Positions 57,000 to 64,000 of a stretch of DNA of 64,000 bases are shown here, one piece after another. Position numbers and translations under genes: made by a program. The notes under the pieces are model-generated. The model searched no databases. It saw nothing but the letters and a program-made list of their open reading frames with translations, and was not told the origin of the DNA. The first letter of the stretch is position 1. The number at the start of each line of letters is the position of its first letter. Source of the stretch: Suilimivivens sp009774465 (GTDB lineage: Bacteria; Bacillota; Clostridia; Lachnospirales; Lachnospiraceae); NCBI GenBank assembly GCA_947382645.1, contig CANDAE010000012.1, positions 1 to 64,000 on the forward strand, in the 5' to 3' direction.

Positions 57000-57085
57000 A
57001 ACCAGCGCAGCTTACGCTGCGCTGGTTGTAGTATTCCTGCGGGAGCGATCCAGGCGGCCATGCATGTCCATTTGGTGACTTTCGT
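57000..57085. repeat. Hairpin and degenerate REP-like repeat, copy 3
   Basis: AACCAGCGCAGC-TTAC-GCTGCGCTGGTT (57000-57027) is a perfect 12-bp hairpin. The following GCGGGAGCGATCC...CATGTCCATTTGGTGACTTTCG resembles the plus strand of copy 2 (ACGTCCATTTGGCGGCTGCC). The hairpin may serve as terminator between convergent genes. Confidence 0.6.
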
Positions 57086-57087
57086 TA

Positions 57088-57396
57088 TCATTCAACGACA
57101 CTTATGCTGTAAACATTGGTAATTTGTGCAGGATATGATTCCGCAATCTCGCCATCATATACAATTTCCAGAATATCTCCCACTTCCGGTGTGGGATTTA
57201 TGCTTGTCACAGGAACGGTTATCTGGTCTGCACTATTCAATTCTGCACTTCCTTCAACTGGTTTGACAAGATAATAATTGTCATTTATTTCCAATATAGT
57301 TGCCTGAAAAGTTGCCTTATCATTTGTTTCGCTGTTGCAGGCTGTAAATGAAAATAATACAGCTAAAGATATAAGTATACAAAAAATCTTTTTCAT
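57088..57396 (-). CDS. Small DUF3221-like lipoprotein
   Basis: A 102-residue lipoprotein with signal MKKIFCILISLAVLFSFTAC and an OB-like domain (FQATILEINDNYYLVKPVEG, DQITVPVTSIN, VGDILEIVYDG) as in DUF3221 proteins. ATG at 57396 overlaps the stop of the flavodoxin gene (ATGA), so the two are coupled in the MarR-flavodoxin operon. Confidence 0.82.
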   Translation of the reverse strand: MKKIFCILISLAVLFSFTACNSETNDKATFQATILEINDNYYLVKPVEGSAELNSADQITVPVTSINPTPEVGDILEIVYDGEIAESYPAQITNVYSISVVE

Positions 57397-57923
57397 TTTC
57401 TACCTCCCTGCAAATTTTTTAAAATGGGCTCAATGTACTTTTTGTCTGAAATATCATAGGATGTGGAAATCATTTTTATCATTTCCTGTTCTTCCTGCGT
57501 TTTATTCTTTTTAGCTTTCAATGTTTTAATAAACATCTTCATCATAAGCCTGGATGAAGCAGACATTTTTTCATAATTAAATCCGCCCGGGCAGTAAAAT
57601 ACATTCACTTTTTCCAATTCTGAGGCACTGAAATTTTGTTTAAGAAAAGGTTCAATTTCCGGGTTTTCTATCGGACTTCCGCCAACGCAGAATACAATCA
57701 GTTTCTTCCCTTCCCATTTATTCATGTTGTTTTTGAACCAACTGATTTTGCTGATGCTGCCGGCACAGGCCCAGCCACCGAAGATAATTGCTTCGCAGGC
57801 AGATAAATCTTTCTTTTTTGCGGCCGATAATTCAAGGCAGTCAGCTCCTGCCTCTTCTGCGATCCACTGCGCATAACGCTGTGTGAAGCCTGTTTGCGAG
57901 TTATAAATTACAATTGTTTTCAT
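57393..57923 (-). CDS. Flavodoxin-domain protein
   Basis: A 176-residue flavodoxin-like protein with the FMN phosphate loop TIVIYNSQTGFTQRYAQWIA at the start, IIFGGWACAGSIS and VFCVGGSP loops. Related to protoporphyrinogen-oxidase-type (HemG) flavodoxins. ATG at 57923 follows AAGGAG; the longer frame to 58040 overlaps the MarR gene. Four bases separate it from the MarR stop. Confidence 0.9.
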   Translation of the reverse strand: MKTIVIYNSQTGFTQRYAQWIAEEAGADCLELSAAKKKDLSACEAIIFGGWACAGSISKISWFKNNMNKWEGKKLIVFCVGGSPIENPEIEPFLKQNFSASELEKVNVFYCPGGFNYEKMSASSRLMMKMFIKTLKAKKNKTQEEQEMIKMISTSYDISDKKYIEPILKNLQGGRK

Positions 57924-57927
57924 CTGC

Positions 57928-58425
57928 TTAATTCTCCTTTTTTTCGCTGTCAATCTTTTTTTCAAAGTTCTCAATTCCTGCGTATAGTTTTGATAAAAGA
58001 ATGAAAAGTGTTTCAATTTCTTCGTCTGTGTAAACTTCAAAAAGATATTTCAATTGCTCCTGGTATTTTAAAAAGTCATTTTTGTAAAATTCATTTACTT
58101 TTTCAGTGGGACAAATGCACATGCCCCTTGTATCATTTGGGCTCTGGCTGATGGTAATAAATCCTTTTTTTACCAGAACGTCAGCTAATTTTTTAATATT
58201 TTGCCTTGAGCAGCCCAGCAAATTTCCCAATTGGGTAAAAGTCAATGCATCTTTTGACTGCCTGACAATCGACAATAACATAAATTGCTTGAGTGTAATT
58301 TGGGGAATATGGTTGTCGAAAAGTGTCTGTAATTTATTTCCGGCAATAAATAATGTGCTAAAAACAGCTTTTTCCTGATTTTCTGTGGTGCTTGAAAATC
58401 TTTTAATCAAATCATTTTGATTCAT
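57928..58425 (-). CDS. MarR-family regulator with a clear autoregulatory operator
   Basis: A 165-residue MarR-type winged-helix regulator (TQLGNLLGCSRQNIKKLADV, LVKKGFITISQSPNDTRGM). ATG at 58425 follows AGGAG. A perfect 14-bp inverted repeat surrounds its -10, so it should repress its own operon (marR, flavodoxin, lipoprotein). Cys residues in GCSRQN and MCICPT could sense redox state, in line with the flavodoxin, but this is inference. Confidence 0.92.
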   Translation of the reverse strand: MNQNDLIKRFSSTTENQEKAVFSTLFIAGNKLQTLFDNHIPQITLKQFMLLSIVRQSKDALTFTQLGNLLGCSRQNIKKLADVLVKKGFITISQSPNDTRGMCICPTEKVNEFYKNDFLKYQEQLKYLFEVYTDEEIETLFILLSKLYAGIENFEKKIDSEKKEN

Positions 58426-58438
58426 AGAGTTCTCCTAT

Positions 58439-58488
58439 AGGTAACTTGTTGCACGTTTTATTATAGCAACAAGTTACCTGTGCGTCAA
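58439..58488 (-). promoter_or_regulatory. MarR operator and promoter of the flavodoxin operon
   Basis: AGGTAACTTGTTGC (58439-58452) and GCAACAAGTTACCT (58466-58479) are a perfect 14-bp inverted repeat with a 13-nt centre. On the minus strand TTGACG (58488-58483), 17 nt, TATAAT (58465-58460) form a promoter whose -10 is in the centre of the palindrome. Confidence 0.93.
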
Positions 58489-58494
58489 CAGGCG

Positions 58495-58562
58495 TTTGTA
58501 TTTGAATACAAAAAAGCAAAATCACATAAGTATATAAAAAGCAGGCCCAAAAGGATAACCAC
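58495..58562 (+). promoter_or_regulatory. Upstream region of the recombinase operon
   Basis: A perfect palindrome TTTGTATT-TG-AATACAAA (58495-58512) is followed by CATAAGTATA and the SD AAAGGA before the small ORF. The CATA... and ATACA strings recall sporulation sigma -10 boxes but match poorly. No clear sigma-A promoter is seen. Confidence 0.4.
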
Positions 58563-58742
58563 ATGAATTCGGAAACAGGATACAAAATCTGGAGCGACAC
58601 AATTCCTTACAAAGATAAATCAGTAAAGGTTACGGTGGAATTTCCTGCGCAGTCTGACTTAAAAGCCTGTCAGGAATTAACTGGCAGGCTGAAGGCAATG
58701 TATCTGGAAAAAATGTGTGGAAATGAGATGAACCATGAGTAA
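58563..58742 (+). CDS. 59-residue protein upstream of the recombinase
   Basis: A small ORF (MNSETGYKIWSDTIPYKDKS, then VKVTVEFPAQ and LTGRLKAMYLEK) with AAAGGA 7 nt before its ATG. Its end overlaps the recombinase start by 8 bp and the recombinase has no good SD of its own, so translation is coupled. Small proteins in this position of serine-recombinase elements sometimes steer excision. That role is a guess from position and size. Confidence 0.7.
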   Translation: MNSETGYKIWSDTIPYKDKSVKVTVEFPAQSDLKACQELTGRLKAMYLEKMCGNEMNHE

Positions 58743-60369
58743 GAGAGTCAGAACATTGCTTCGTGTGTCCTCAAGGCAGCAGCTTCATGAGGGAGATATT
58801 CCCGTTCAGCGGGCGGAAGCGGAGCAATATATTGCCAGGCAGCCGGATTGGGTTTTTGACAAAGAATATATTGAAAAAGCGGTATCCGCTTATAAAAACA
58901 GTGTGGAGGACAGAGAAGTTTTACAGCAGATTCTCAAGGATGCCAGAGCAAAGGAATTTGAAATCCTGCTGGCTTATATGTCGGATCGAATTGGCAGACA
59001 GGAGGAATACAGCTTTTATGTGGCCGCTTTAAACCAGTTGGGAATAGAGGTATGGACGATTAAAGATGGGCAGTTAAAGACAAGGGAGCATACGGATAAG
59101 CTGTTGAATTTTATCCGTTTCTGGCAGAATGAAGGAGAAAGCAGAAAAACCAGTATGCGTGTAAAAGATGCACGGAGGGAAATGGTAAGGGCCGGAAAAT
59201 TTGCAGGGGGCAGGGCGCCCTATGGATACACGCTGGTGCCTTCCGGCATGGTGAGTAATCATGGCCGCCTGTTAAAGAAGCTGGAAATTGTGGAAAAGGA
59301 TGCGGCGGTAGTTAAAAAAATATATGATCTGGCTGTTTTAAAGGGAATGGGATATGAAAAAATAGCCGGGACGCTGAACGCCGAAAAAATTCCGGCAATT
59401 ACCGGAGGGGAGTGGAAACCGGGCACCGTTGCCGGAATTTTAAAAAATCCGATTTACATGGGATTTTACGCCATTAATAAAAGAGGGGGAGCGGAAGGCG
59501 CGGGACGAATGGACAGAAGGGAATGGATTTATTCCGAAAAACAGATTCCGGAACTGACCATTATCCCCAGACCAGTGTGGGAAAAGGCACAGGAGATCAG
59601 AGAAGCGCGCGCCAGAAAACTGAATGTCTCTAAAGAGCAGCTTAAGATACCCTTTACCACCAAAGGAAAGCTGGCGCTTATGGGGCTTGTTTTTTGCGGA
59701 TACTGCGGAAAAAAATTAAGAAATGGCAGCTATTGTAATCATTGGACGACAAAATCAGGTGAAAAGAAAGTATCCTTTACAGGCAGATATGTGTGCCCTG
59801 AACACTGTCAGGAATGCAGCAGCTATGGGCAGGATTACCTGGAAGGAATTGTGTTTCAAGCAGCAGCAGCGTGTATAAGGAATTTGAAAAAATTTGATTT
59901 GTATAAAGACCTGGAGCGTATGCGGCAACAGGAAAAAGCTGGATTTGAAAGGGAGCTGGAACAAATTGAAAAGCAGATACGGAATTTAAACCTTGATCTT
60001 AAAACTCTGGAGGAAAAGATACCGGAAGCAATCAGAGGAGAATATTATTTTAGTGCAGAAAAATTATCTGAATTGATAAAGGAAAAAGCAGACTGTATAA
60101 AAAAGCTAAAAGAAAGAGAAAAAGAAGCAGGAAGTAAAGTTGCCGAAACGGAAAATTATCATAATAAACTGGAAAAAAGCCTTAATTTAAATCCTGATTG
60201 GGGAAACGAGTTTGAAAGTGCAGATATGGAAGTAAAACGAATGCTGTTGTTTTGCCTGATTGACCGGATTACAGTAAAGGATGGAGACATAAGAATAAAG
60301 CTTAAAATTGGCCGGGAGGATTTTATGCACGAAACCCCTGGCTTCGCTGTACCGGAACAAAGGCTATAA
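58735..60369 (+). CDS. Large serine recombinase of the intervening element
   Basis: A 544-residue site-specific recombinase of the SpoIVCA/TnpX/phage-integrase group. The N-terminal resolvase domain has LLRVSSRQQ (catalytic Ser12 or Ser13) and LLAYMSDRIGR. The recombinase domain follows (APYGYTLV, GMGYEKIAGTLN, ILKNPIYMGFYAINK), then a zinc ribbon (CGYCGKKL ... CPEHCQEC) and a coiled coil near residues 400-480. The last codons (GTA CCG GAA CAA AGG CTA TAA) read across the right junction, so the stop lies in host DNA. In the excised circle the same frame would read VPKPL and stop. It is the obvious excisionase/integrase for this element. Confidence 0.94.
   Translation: MSKRVRTLLRVSSRQQLHEGDIPVQRAEAEQYIARQPDWVFDKEYIEKAVSAYKNSVEDREVLQQILKDARAKEFEILLAYMSDRIGRQEEYSFYVAALNQLGIEVWTIKDGQLKTREHTDKLLNFIRFWQNEGESRKTSMRVKDARREMVRAGKFAGGRAPYGYTLVPSGMVSNHGRLLKKLEIVEKDAAVVKKIYDLAVLKGMGYEKIAGTLNAEKIPAITGGEWKPGTVAGILKNPIYMGFYAINKRGGAEGAGRMDRREWIYSEKQIPELTIIPRPVWEKAQEIREARARKLNVSKEQLKIPFTTKGKLALMGLVFCGYCGKKLRNGSYCNHWTTKSGEKKVSFTGRYVCPEHCQECSSYGQDYLEGIVFQAAAACIRNLKKFDLYKDLERMRQQEKAGFERELEQIEKQIRNLNLDLKTLEEKIPEAIRGEYYFSAEKLSELIKEKADCIKKLKEREKEAGSKVAETENYHNKLEKSLNLNPDWGNEFESADMEVKRMLLFCLIDRITVKDGDIRIKLKIGREDFMHETPGFAVPEQRL
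60349..60354. other. Right attachment core (attR)
   Basis: GTACCG shared with 50630-50635. To its right GAACAAAGGCTATAAC continues the sleC-like gene. To its left is the 3' end of the recombinase gene. Confidence 0.7.
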
Positions 60370-60931
60370 CTTTACCATTACCTCCTCAACTGCCTACGAT
60401 CAAAAGTGGATGCGTGGAAGAAACGTTTATGAAAACATTGACCGGGTGGTGGACAGCGTTTTTGCCAACTATCTGTCAAGGCCCGGGGTAAGACAGCCCA
60501 TTTTTACTGCTTACTGTGATGGAAGGCGGGTTACCTGTGACGGATTAAGCCAGTGGGGTTCCAGATATCTGGCGGAGGAAGGATATTCTGCTATTGACAT
60601 TATCCATTATTATTATGGAAATGATATGTACATCAATTCTGCTGACAGCATTGCAGGGGTACCCTCTTCCTGGCCCGGATATAATCTGACCATTGGCTCT
60701 TCCGGTGAAAAGGTAAGACAGATGCAGCAGCAGTTAAACAGAATCGCCCAAAATTATCCGGCTATTCCCAAAATAGCAGTGGATGGCATCTATGGACCGG
60801 CTACCGCTCAGTCAGTAAAAGCCTTTCAGGGAATTTTTAACCTGCCCCAGACCGGCGTTGTTGATTACCCCACCTGGTACAGCATTTCCAATATTTACGT
60901 AGGAGTAAGCCGCATCTCCGAACCCGGCTGA
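60350..60931 (+). CDS. sleC: SleC-like spore cortex-lytic enzyme, 3' part (split by element)
   Basis: The last 193 codons of the sleC-like gene: the end of the SpoIID/SleC-like catalytic domain (RNKGYNFTITSSTAYDQKWM, GRNVYENIDRVVDSVFANYL, FTAYCDGRRVTCDGLSQWGS) and a C-terminal peptidoglycan-binding domain (LTIGSSGEKVRQMQQQLNRI, AVDGIYGPATAQSVKAFQ). It has no start or promoter of its own; upstream in frame is recombinase sequence. Joined at GTACCG to 49947-50633 it gives a protein of 421 residues, close to the 438 of C. perfringens SleC. Confidence 0.87.
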   Translation, partial: YRNKGYNFTITSSTAYDQKWMRGRNVYENIDRVVDSVFANYLSRPGVRQPIFTAYCDGRRVTCDGLSQWGSRYLAEEGYSAIDIIHYYYGNDMYINSADSIAGVPSSWPGYNLTIGSSGEKVRQMQQQLNRIAQNYPAIPKIAVDGIYGPATAQSVKAFQGIFNLPQTGVVDYPTWYSISNIYVGVSRISEPG

Positions 60932-60956
60932 TTACCTTAATTTACATTTCCACTGC

Positions 60957-60998
60957 CAGCCTGCGCCCTGTACAGAGGCAGCAGGCTGCATCTTTTTT
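60957..60998 (+). terminator. Terminator after the sleC-like gene
   Basis: CAGCCTGC (60957-60964) pairs with GCAGGCTG (60981-60988), followed by CATCTTTTTTTG. Confidence 0.9.
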
Positions 60999-61089
60999 TG
61001 AAGGCTTGTTGCGAAGAAGGGTAAAACAATGGTATACTTAATTTGGATATTTACGCAAGACAAACAGGCGAACCGGAGGAAACAAAAGC

Positions 61090-64000
61090 GTGCAGGATGC
61101 AGTAAAGAGAATACTGGAAGGAAATTTTAATAAAGACATTCATGCGTTGGATTTTTCAAGCCCTGTAATTGAACTTACTCTGCACGAAGGAGAAGATTAT
61201 GAGGGAAGTTTTACCATTTTGGGACCGGAAAATGAGTTCACAGAAGGGATTGTTTCCTCCAGCAGACTTAGAATGCAGTGCCTGACAGATAAGTTTTCGG
61301 GCCCCCAGGAAGAAATTCTGTATTTTTTTGATGCGTCCGGCATGACGGAAGGAGAAACGTTAAGAGGAGAATTCAGGGTAATATCCAATCAGGGAGAGTA
61401 CTATGTCCCCTATGTTGTGACGATTGCCTCCGGCACATTAGAATCGGGAATGGGGAAAATTAAAAATCTGTTTCACTTTGCAAACCTTGCCAGAACAAAC
61501 TGGGAGGAAGCAGTAAATTTATTTTACTCAAAGGACTTTGAACGGGTTTTTGGCGGCGTGGACAGGCAGTATTATGGAGCCTACAAAGGCCTGCTGGGAG
61601 GAAGCAGACGGGAACAGAATGTGGAAGAATTTCTTCTGCAGATTAAAAAAAAGCAAAAAAACGAATTCCTTTTGGAGGAATCGGAGATACGAATAGAAAA
61701 CCCCGCAGATATGGCCTACTGCAGGCTTGTCATTAACCGGAATGGCTGGGGATATTCCGAATTAAACATTTCCGCACAGGGAGAATTTATTGTACTGGAG
61801 AAGGAAATCATCAGAGATGAGGATTTCCTTGGAAACTGTTACAGGCTGCCTTTTTATATTTCACAAAAAGGGCTTCACGCAGGCAGAAATTACGGAACCA
61901 TTCATCTGGATAATCCTTACGTATCCCTTAAGGCGGAAATCCTGGTTATAAACAGACCGGTTACTGCAAAAATACCGGGAGTCCGAAGGCAGAAAAAGCA
62001 TACTATTATGGAACTGATGCAATATTATGAGGCATTTCGTACCAAAAAGATCAGTGCGGCTTCCTGGATGAAGGAAACGGGAGAATTAGTAGATGCACTG
62101 ATTCAGATGGATGAAAGAGATCCGGCTTCCAAACTGTTCCAGGTACAGCTTTTGATTACGATGGAGCGGTACAATGAAGCCCAATGGCTTTTGGAGCAGA
62201 CCGGTGCCCTGATGGAAGAAAGTTTTGATCCGGCGCTGTATTGTTATAAACTTTATTTAACCACGCTGCTGAACAGGCAGGAAAATTACATTGATGAAAT
62301 AGCCGGACAGGTGGAGAGAATTTTTGCTCAAAACTCTGACAACTGGCGGATTGCCTGGCTGCTGTTGTATCTTGCAGATGACTATACCAGGAGTCCTTCA
62401 AGAAAATGGCTTATTTTAGAGGAACAGTTTAAACAGGGCTGTAAAAGCCCGGTGATTTACATAGAAGCATGGAATCTGCTTCTTTCAAATCCTGCCCTTT
62501 TGATGCGGCTGGACGCATTTGAACTGCAGGTGCTTTCCTATGCTGCAAAAAGAGAACTGCTTACTTGCGGCGTGATTAATCAGATTGTTTATCTCGCCCA
62601 GAAGCAGAAAAATTATACAGGAAGATTATTTTTTATTTTAAAGGCGTGCTACGTGGCAGCACCCACAGATGAGGTGCTTCTGGCTATATGCACCCTGCTG
62701 ATTAAGGGGAACATAACGGATGAAAAAGCATTTTTCTGGTATGAAAAGGGAATTGAAAAGGAATTAAGAATCACAAGGCTTTATGAGTACTATATGATGT
62801 CCTTAAGGCTTAGGGACGACTGCGTAATACCGAAAATCGTTTTAATGTATTTTGCCTTTGACAGCAGCCTTGACAGTCTGCATAATTCGTTTCTTTATGC
62901 ATATGTATACCGGAATAAAGAACAGTTCCCGGAGCTGTATCAAAGCTACAGAGAACAGATAGAACGCTTTCTGGTATTTCAGATTATAAAGGGAAAAAGC
63001 AACCGCTATCTGGCGTACCTGTACAAAAATCTGCTGACACAAATGATGATTACCGAGGAAACAGCAGGGGGACTTATAACAGTGCTTTTTATTCAGTGCC
63101 TGACGGTAGTCCGGGAAGACATTAAAAAAGTAATTCTGGTTTATGAAAAAGAGTGTCAGGAAACGATTTATCAGATGACAGGAAAGGAAGCATATATTCC
63201 CATATATGGAAGTGATTTCCAACTGCTTCTGGAGGATGGAAGGGGAAACCGCTATTGCAGACAGGAGGAATATACCCTTGAAAGACTTCTTCTGCCGGAT
63301 AAATTTGCTGGTATGATTGCGCCTTATGTAAGCGGCTGCATACATTTTGATTTGTGGCTGTGTGAAAGAGGCCGGGAAATTGGTGTGGTAAGCAGTGAAA
63401 ATGTGGAGTACATGAAGCGGGTTGCCGCTTCCGAACAGGCGGATGCGCCGGTTAAGCAGGAAATACGAATGAAGTTGATTCATTTTTTCTATGACAATGA
63501 CAGAATGAATGAGCTGGATGATTATTTAAGAGAGCTAAAGCCGGAACAGGTGGAAAACAGCAGCTTTACGGAAGTAGTGCGTTTTATGGTTATCCGCGGC
63601 ATGTATGAAAAAGCCTATGAGTGGATCAGACTTAGGGGCGGAGAAGGGGTGGAGGCAAAGCTTTTAGTAAGGCTTTGCAGCAGGCTGCTTTTTATGGAAG
63701 ATTTTTCAGAAGATACCACCATGAAGCAGCTGGCATTTATGGCATTTAAAGCAGGCAAATATGATGAAAGGCTGCTGGAATATCTGTGCGCCCACTTTAA
63801 AGGAACCAGCAAAGAAATGCGGGATATCTGGAAAGCGGCAGATGCTTTTGGGATAGATACCTATGGGCTGTGTGAACGGATTTTATTGCAGCTCCTTTAT
63901 ACCGGCGCCTATGTGGGAGAGAGAGAGCAGATTTTTAAAAGCTATGTTTCCGGCGGTGCAAAAACCGAGGTTGAGCTTGCAGTTCTTGCTCAATGTGCCT
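61090..64000 (+). CDS. DUF5717-family protein, N-terminal 970 residues (runs off the window)
   Basis: An open frame from GTG 61090 (GGAGG 10 nt upstream) to the window end with no stop. It begins VQDAVKRILEGNFNKD and continues with beta-rich segments (IELTLHEGEDYEGSFTILGP, YVPYVVTIASGTLESGMGKI) followed by long helical, TPR-like stretches (SKLFQVQLLITMERYNEAQW). This matches the large (about 1,200-residue) DUF5717 proteins of Lachnospiraceae, whose function is unknown. No signal peptide or membrane helix is visible. Confidence 0.85.
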   Translation, partial: MQDAVKRILEGNFNKDIHALDFSSPVIELTLHEGEDYEGSFTILGPENEFTEGIVSSSRLRMQCLTDKFSGPQEEILYFFDASGMTEGETLRGEFRVISNQGEYYVPYVVTIASGTLESGMGKIKNLFHFANLARTNWEEAVNLFYSKDFERVFGGVDRQYYGAYKGLLGGSRREQNVEEFLLQIKKKQKNEFLLEESEIRIENPADMAYCRLVINRNGWGYSELNISAQGEFIVLEKEIIRDEDFLGNCYRLPFYISQKGLHAGRNYGTIHLDNPYVSLKAEILVINRPVTAKIPGVRRQKKHTIMELMQYYEAFRTKKISAASWMKETGELVDALIQMDERDPASKLFQVQLLITMERYNEAQWLLEQTGALMEESFDPALYCYKLYLTTLLNRQENYIDEIAGQVERIFAQNSDNWRIAWLLLYLADDYTRSPSRKWLILEEQFKQGCKSPVIYIEAWNLLLSNPALLMRLDAFELQVLSYAAKRELLTCGVINQIVYLAQKQKNYTGRLFFILKACYVAAPTDEVLLAICTLLIKGNITDEKAFFWYEKGIEKELRITRLYEYYMMSLRLRDDCVIPKIVLMYFAFDSSLDSLHNSFLYAYVYRNKEQFPELYQSYREQIERFLVFQIIKGKSNRYLAYLYKNLLTQMMITEETAGGLITVLFIQCLTVVREDIKKVILVYEKECQETIYQMTGKEAYIPIYGSDFQLLLEDGRGNRYCRQEEYTLERLLLPDKFAGMIAPYVSGCIHFDLWLCERGREIGVVSSENVEYMKRVAASEQADAPVKQEIRMKLIHFFYDNDRMNELDDYLRELKPEQVENSSFTEVVRFMVIRGMYEKAYEWIRLRGGEGVEAKLLVRLCSRLLFMEDFSEDTTMKQLAFMAFKAGKYDERLLEYLCAHFKGTSKEMRDIWKAADAFGIDTYGLCERILLQLLYTGAYVGEREQIFKSYVSGGAKTEVELAVLAQCA

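Larger units (their letters stand above)
50630..60348 (+). mobile_element. 9.7-kb intervening (skin-like) element inserted in the sleC-like gene
   Basis: The two halves of the sleC-like gene are separated by 9,719 bp bounded by GTACCG at 50630-50635 and 60349-60354. Joining the halves at this core gives E-W-Y-R-N-K-G-Y with no codon lost and an enzyme of 421 residues. A large serine recombinase lies at the right end and reads outward across the junction. The cargo includes an ECF sigma/DUF4179 pair, SPFH, DUF5722, lipoproteins, flavodoxin and MarR. No phage structural, replication or conjugation gene is visible. Confidence 0.87.

Noticed and set aside
58520..58535. Sigma-K or sigma-E promoter before the recombinase operon
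   Set aside because: CATAAGTATA only partly matches either -10 box and no -35 lies at proper spacing. Kept as a weak hint, not a call.
50630..60354. Inversion or prophage instead of a site-specific insertion
   Set aside because: Both sleC halves lie in the same orientation and join in frame at a shared core, which an inversion would not give. No phage structural, lysis, packaging or replication gene is present.

Overview
This window looks like chromosome from a spore-forming, low-GC Gram-positive anaerobe, most likely a Lachnospiraceae-type gut Clostridium. The signs are strong purine-rich ribosome binding sites, TTGACA/TATAAT-type promoters, Cys/His-rich LPXTG surface proteins, a DUF5717 gene, a heme/siroheme operon of clostridial type, an HrcA/CIRCE heat-shock site and a sleC-type spore cortex-lytic enzyme gene with a sigma-K-like promoter. 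I saw no rRNA, tRNA or CRISPR array.

Layout. 0-7.5 kb: a huge LPXTG-anchored adhesin (broken or switched at a G7 tract) and its own sortase. 7.5-9.0 kb: a small minus-strand lipoprotein/membrane protein pair. 9-16.6 kb: a fructan/sucrose locus with a LacI regulator, two ABC permeases, a binding protein, a GH32 hydrolase and a fructokinase. The importer has two lesions: an in-frame amber codon in permease 1 and a one-G frameshift in the binding protein. 16.7-24.8 kb: two paralogous Rpn/PD-(D/E)XK 'transposase-like' genes, each preceded by the same promoter, a 100-nt putative structured RNA and a small translationally coupled upstream ORF. Between them lie glnA, a zinc-type macrodomain hydrolase and small regulators. 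24.9-29.9 kb: a very long RND exporter and its TetR regulator. 30-37.5 kb: an overlapping siroheme/heme precursor operon (sirC, hemB, hemL, hemA, hemC, cobA-hemD) whose last protein carries an extra C-terminal GNAT domain. 37.6-44.7 kb: a PHP phosphoesterase, SbcD, SbcC, an FAD oxidoreductase and a parvulin lipoprotein. 44.7-47.1 kb: a CIRCE element and htpG. 47.2-48.2 kb: an AbiE-type antitoxin with a decayed toxin. 48.6-49.6 kb: a PPOX protein and an XRE-PPOX fusion.

The most striking feature is at 49.9-60.9 kb. The sleC-like gene is split into two in-register halves (49947-50633 and 60350-60931) by a 9,719-bp intervening element. The element is bounded by a shared GTACCG core and ends with a large serine recombinase whose stop codon lies beyond the right junction. 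The host gene has a textbook-like sigma-K promoter (ACC-N16-CATATGATA). Removing the element restores a continuous 421-codon enzyme. This is the architecture of a sporulation 'skin'-type element, here in a cortex-lytic/germination gene. Its cargo is not phage-like: an ECF sigma factor with a DUF4179 partner, an SPFH protein with a ribbon-helix-helix protein, a DUF5722 protein, lipoproteins, and a MarR-flavodoxin operon with a clear palindromic operator.

The window ends inside a DUF5717 gene starting at 61090.
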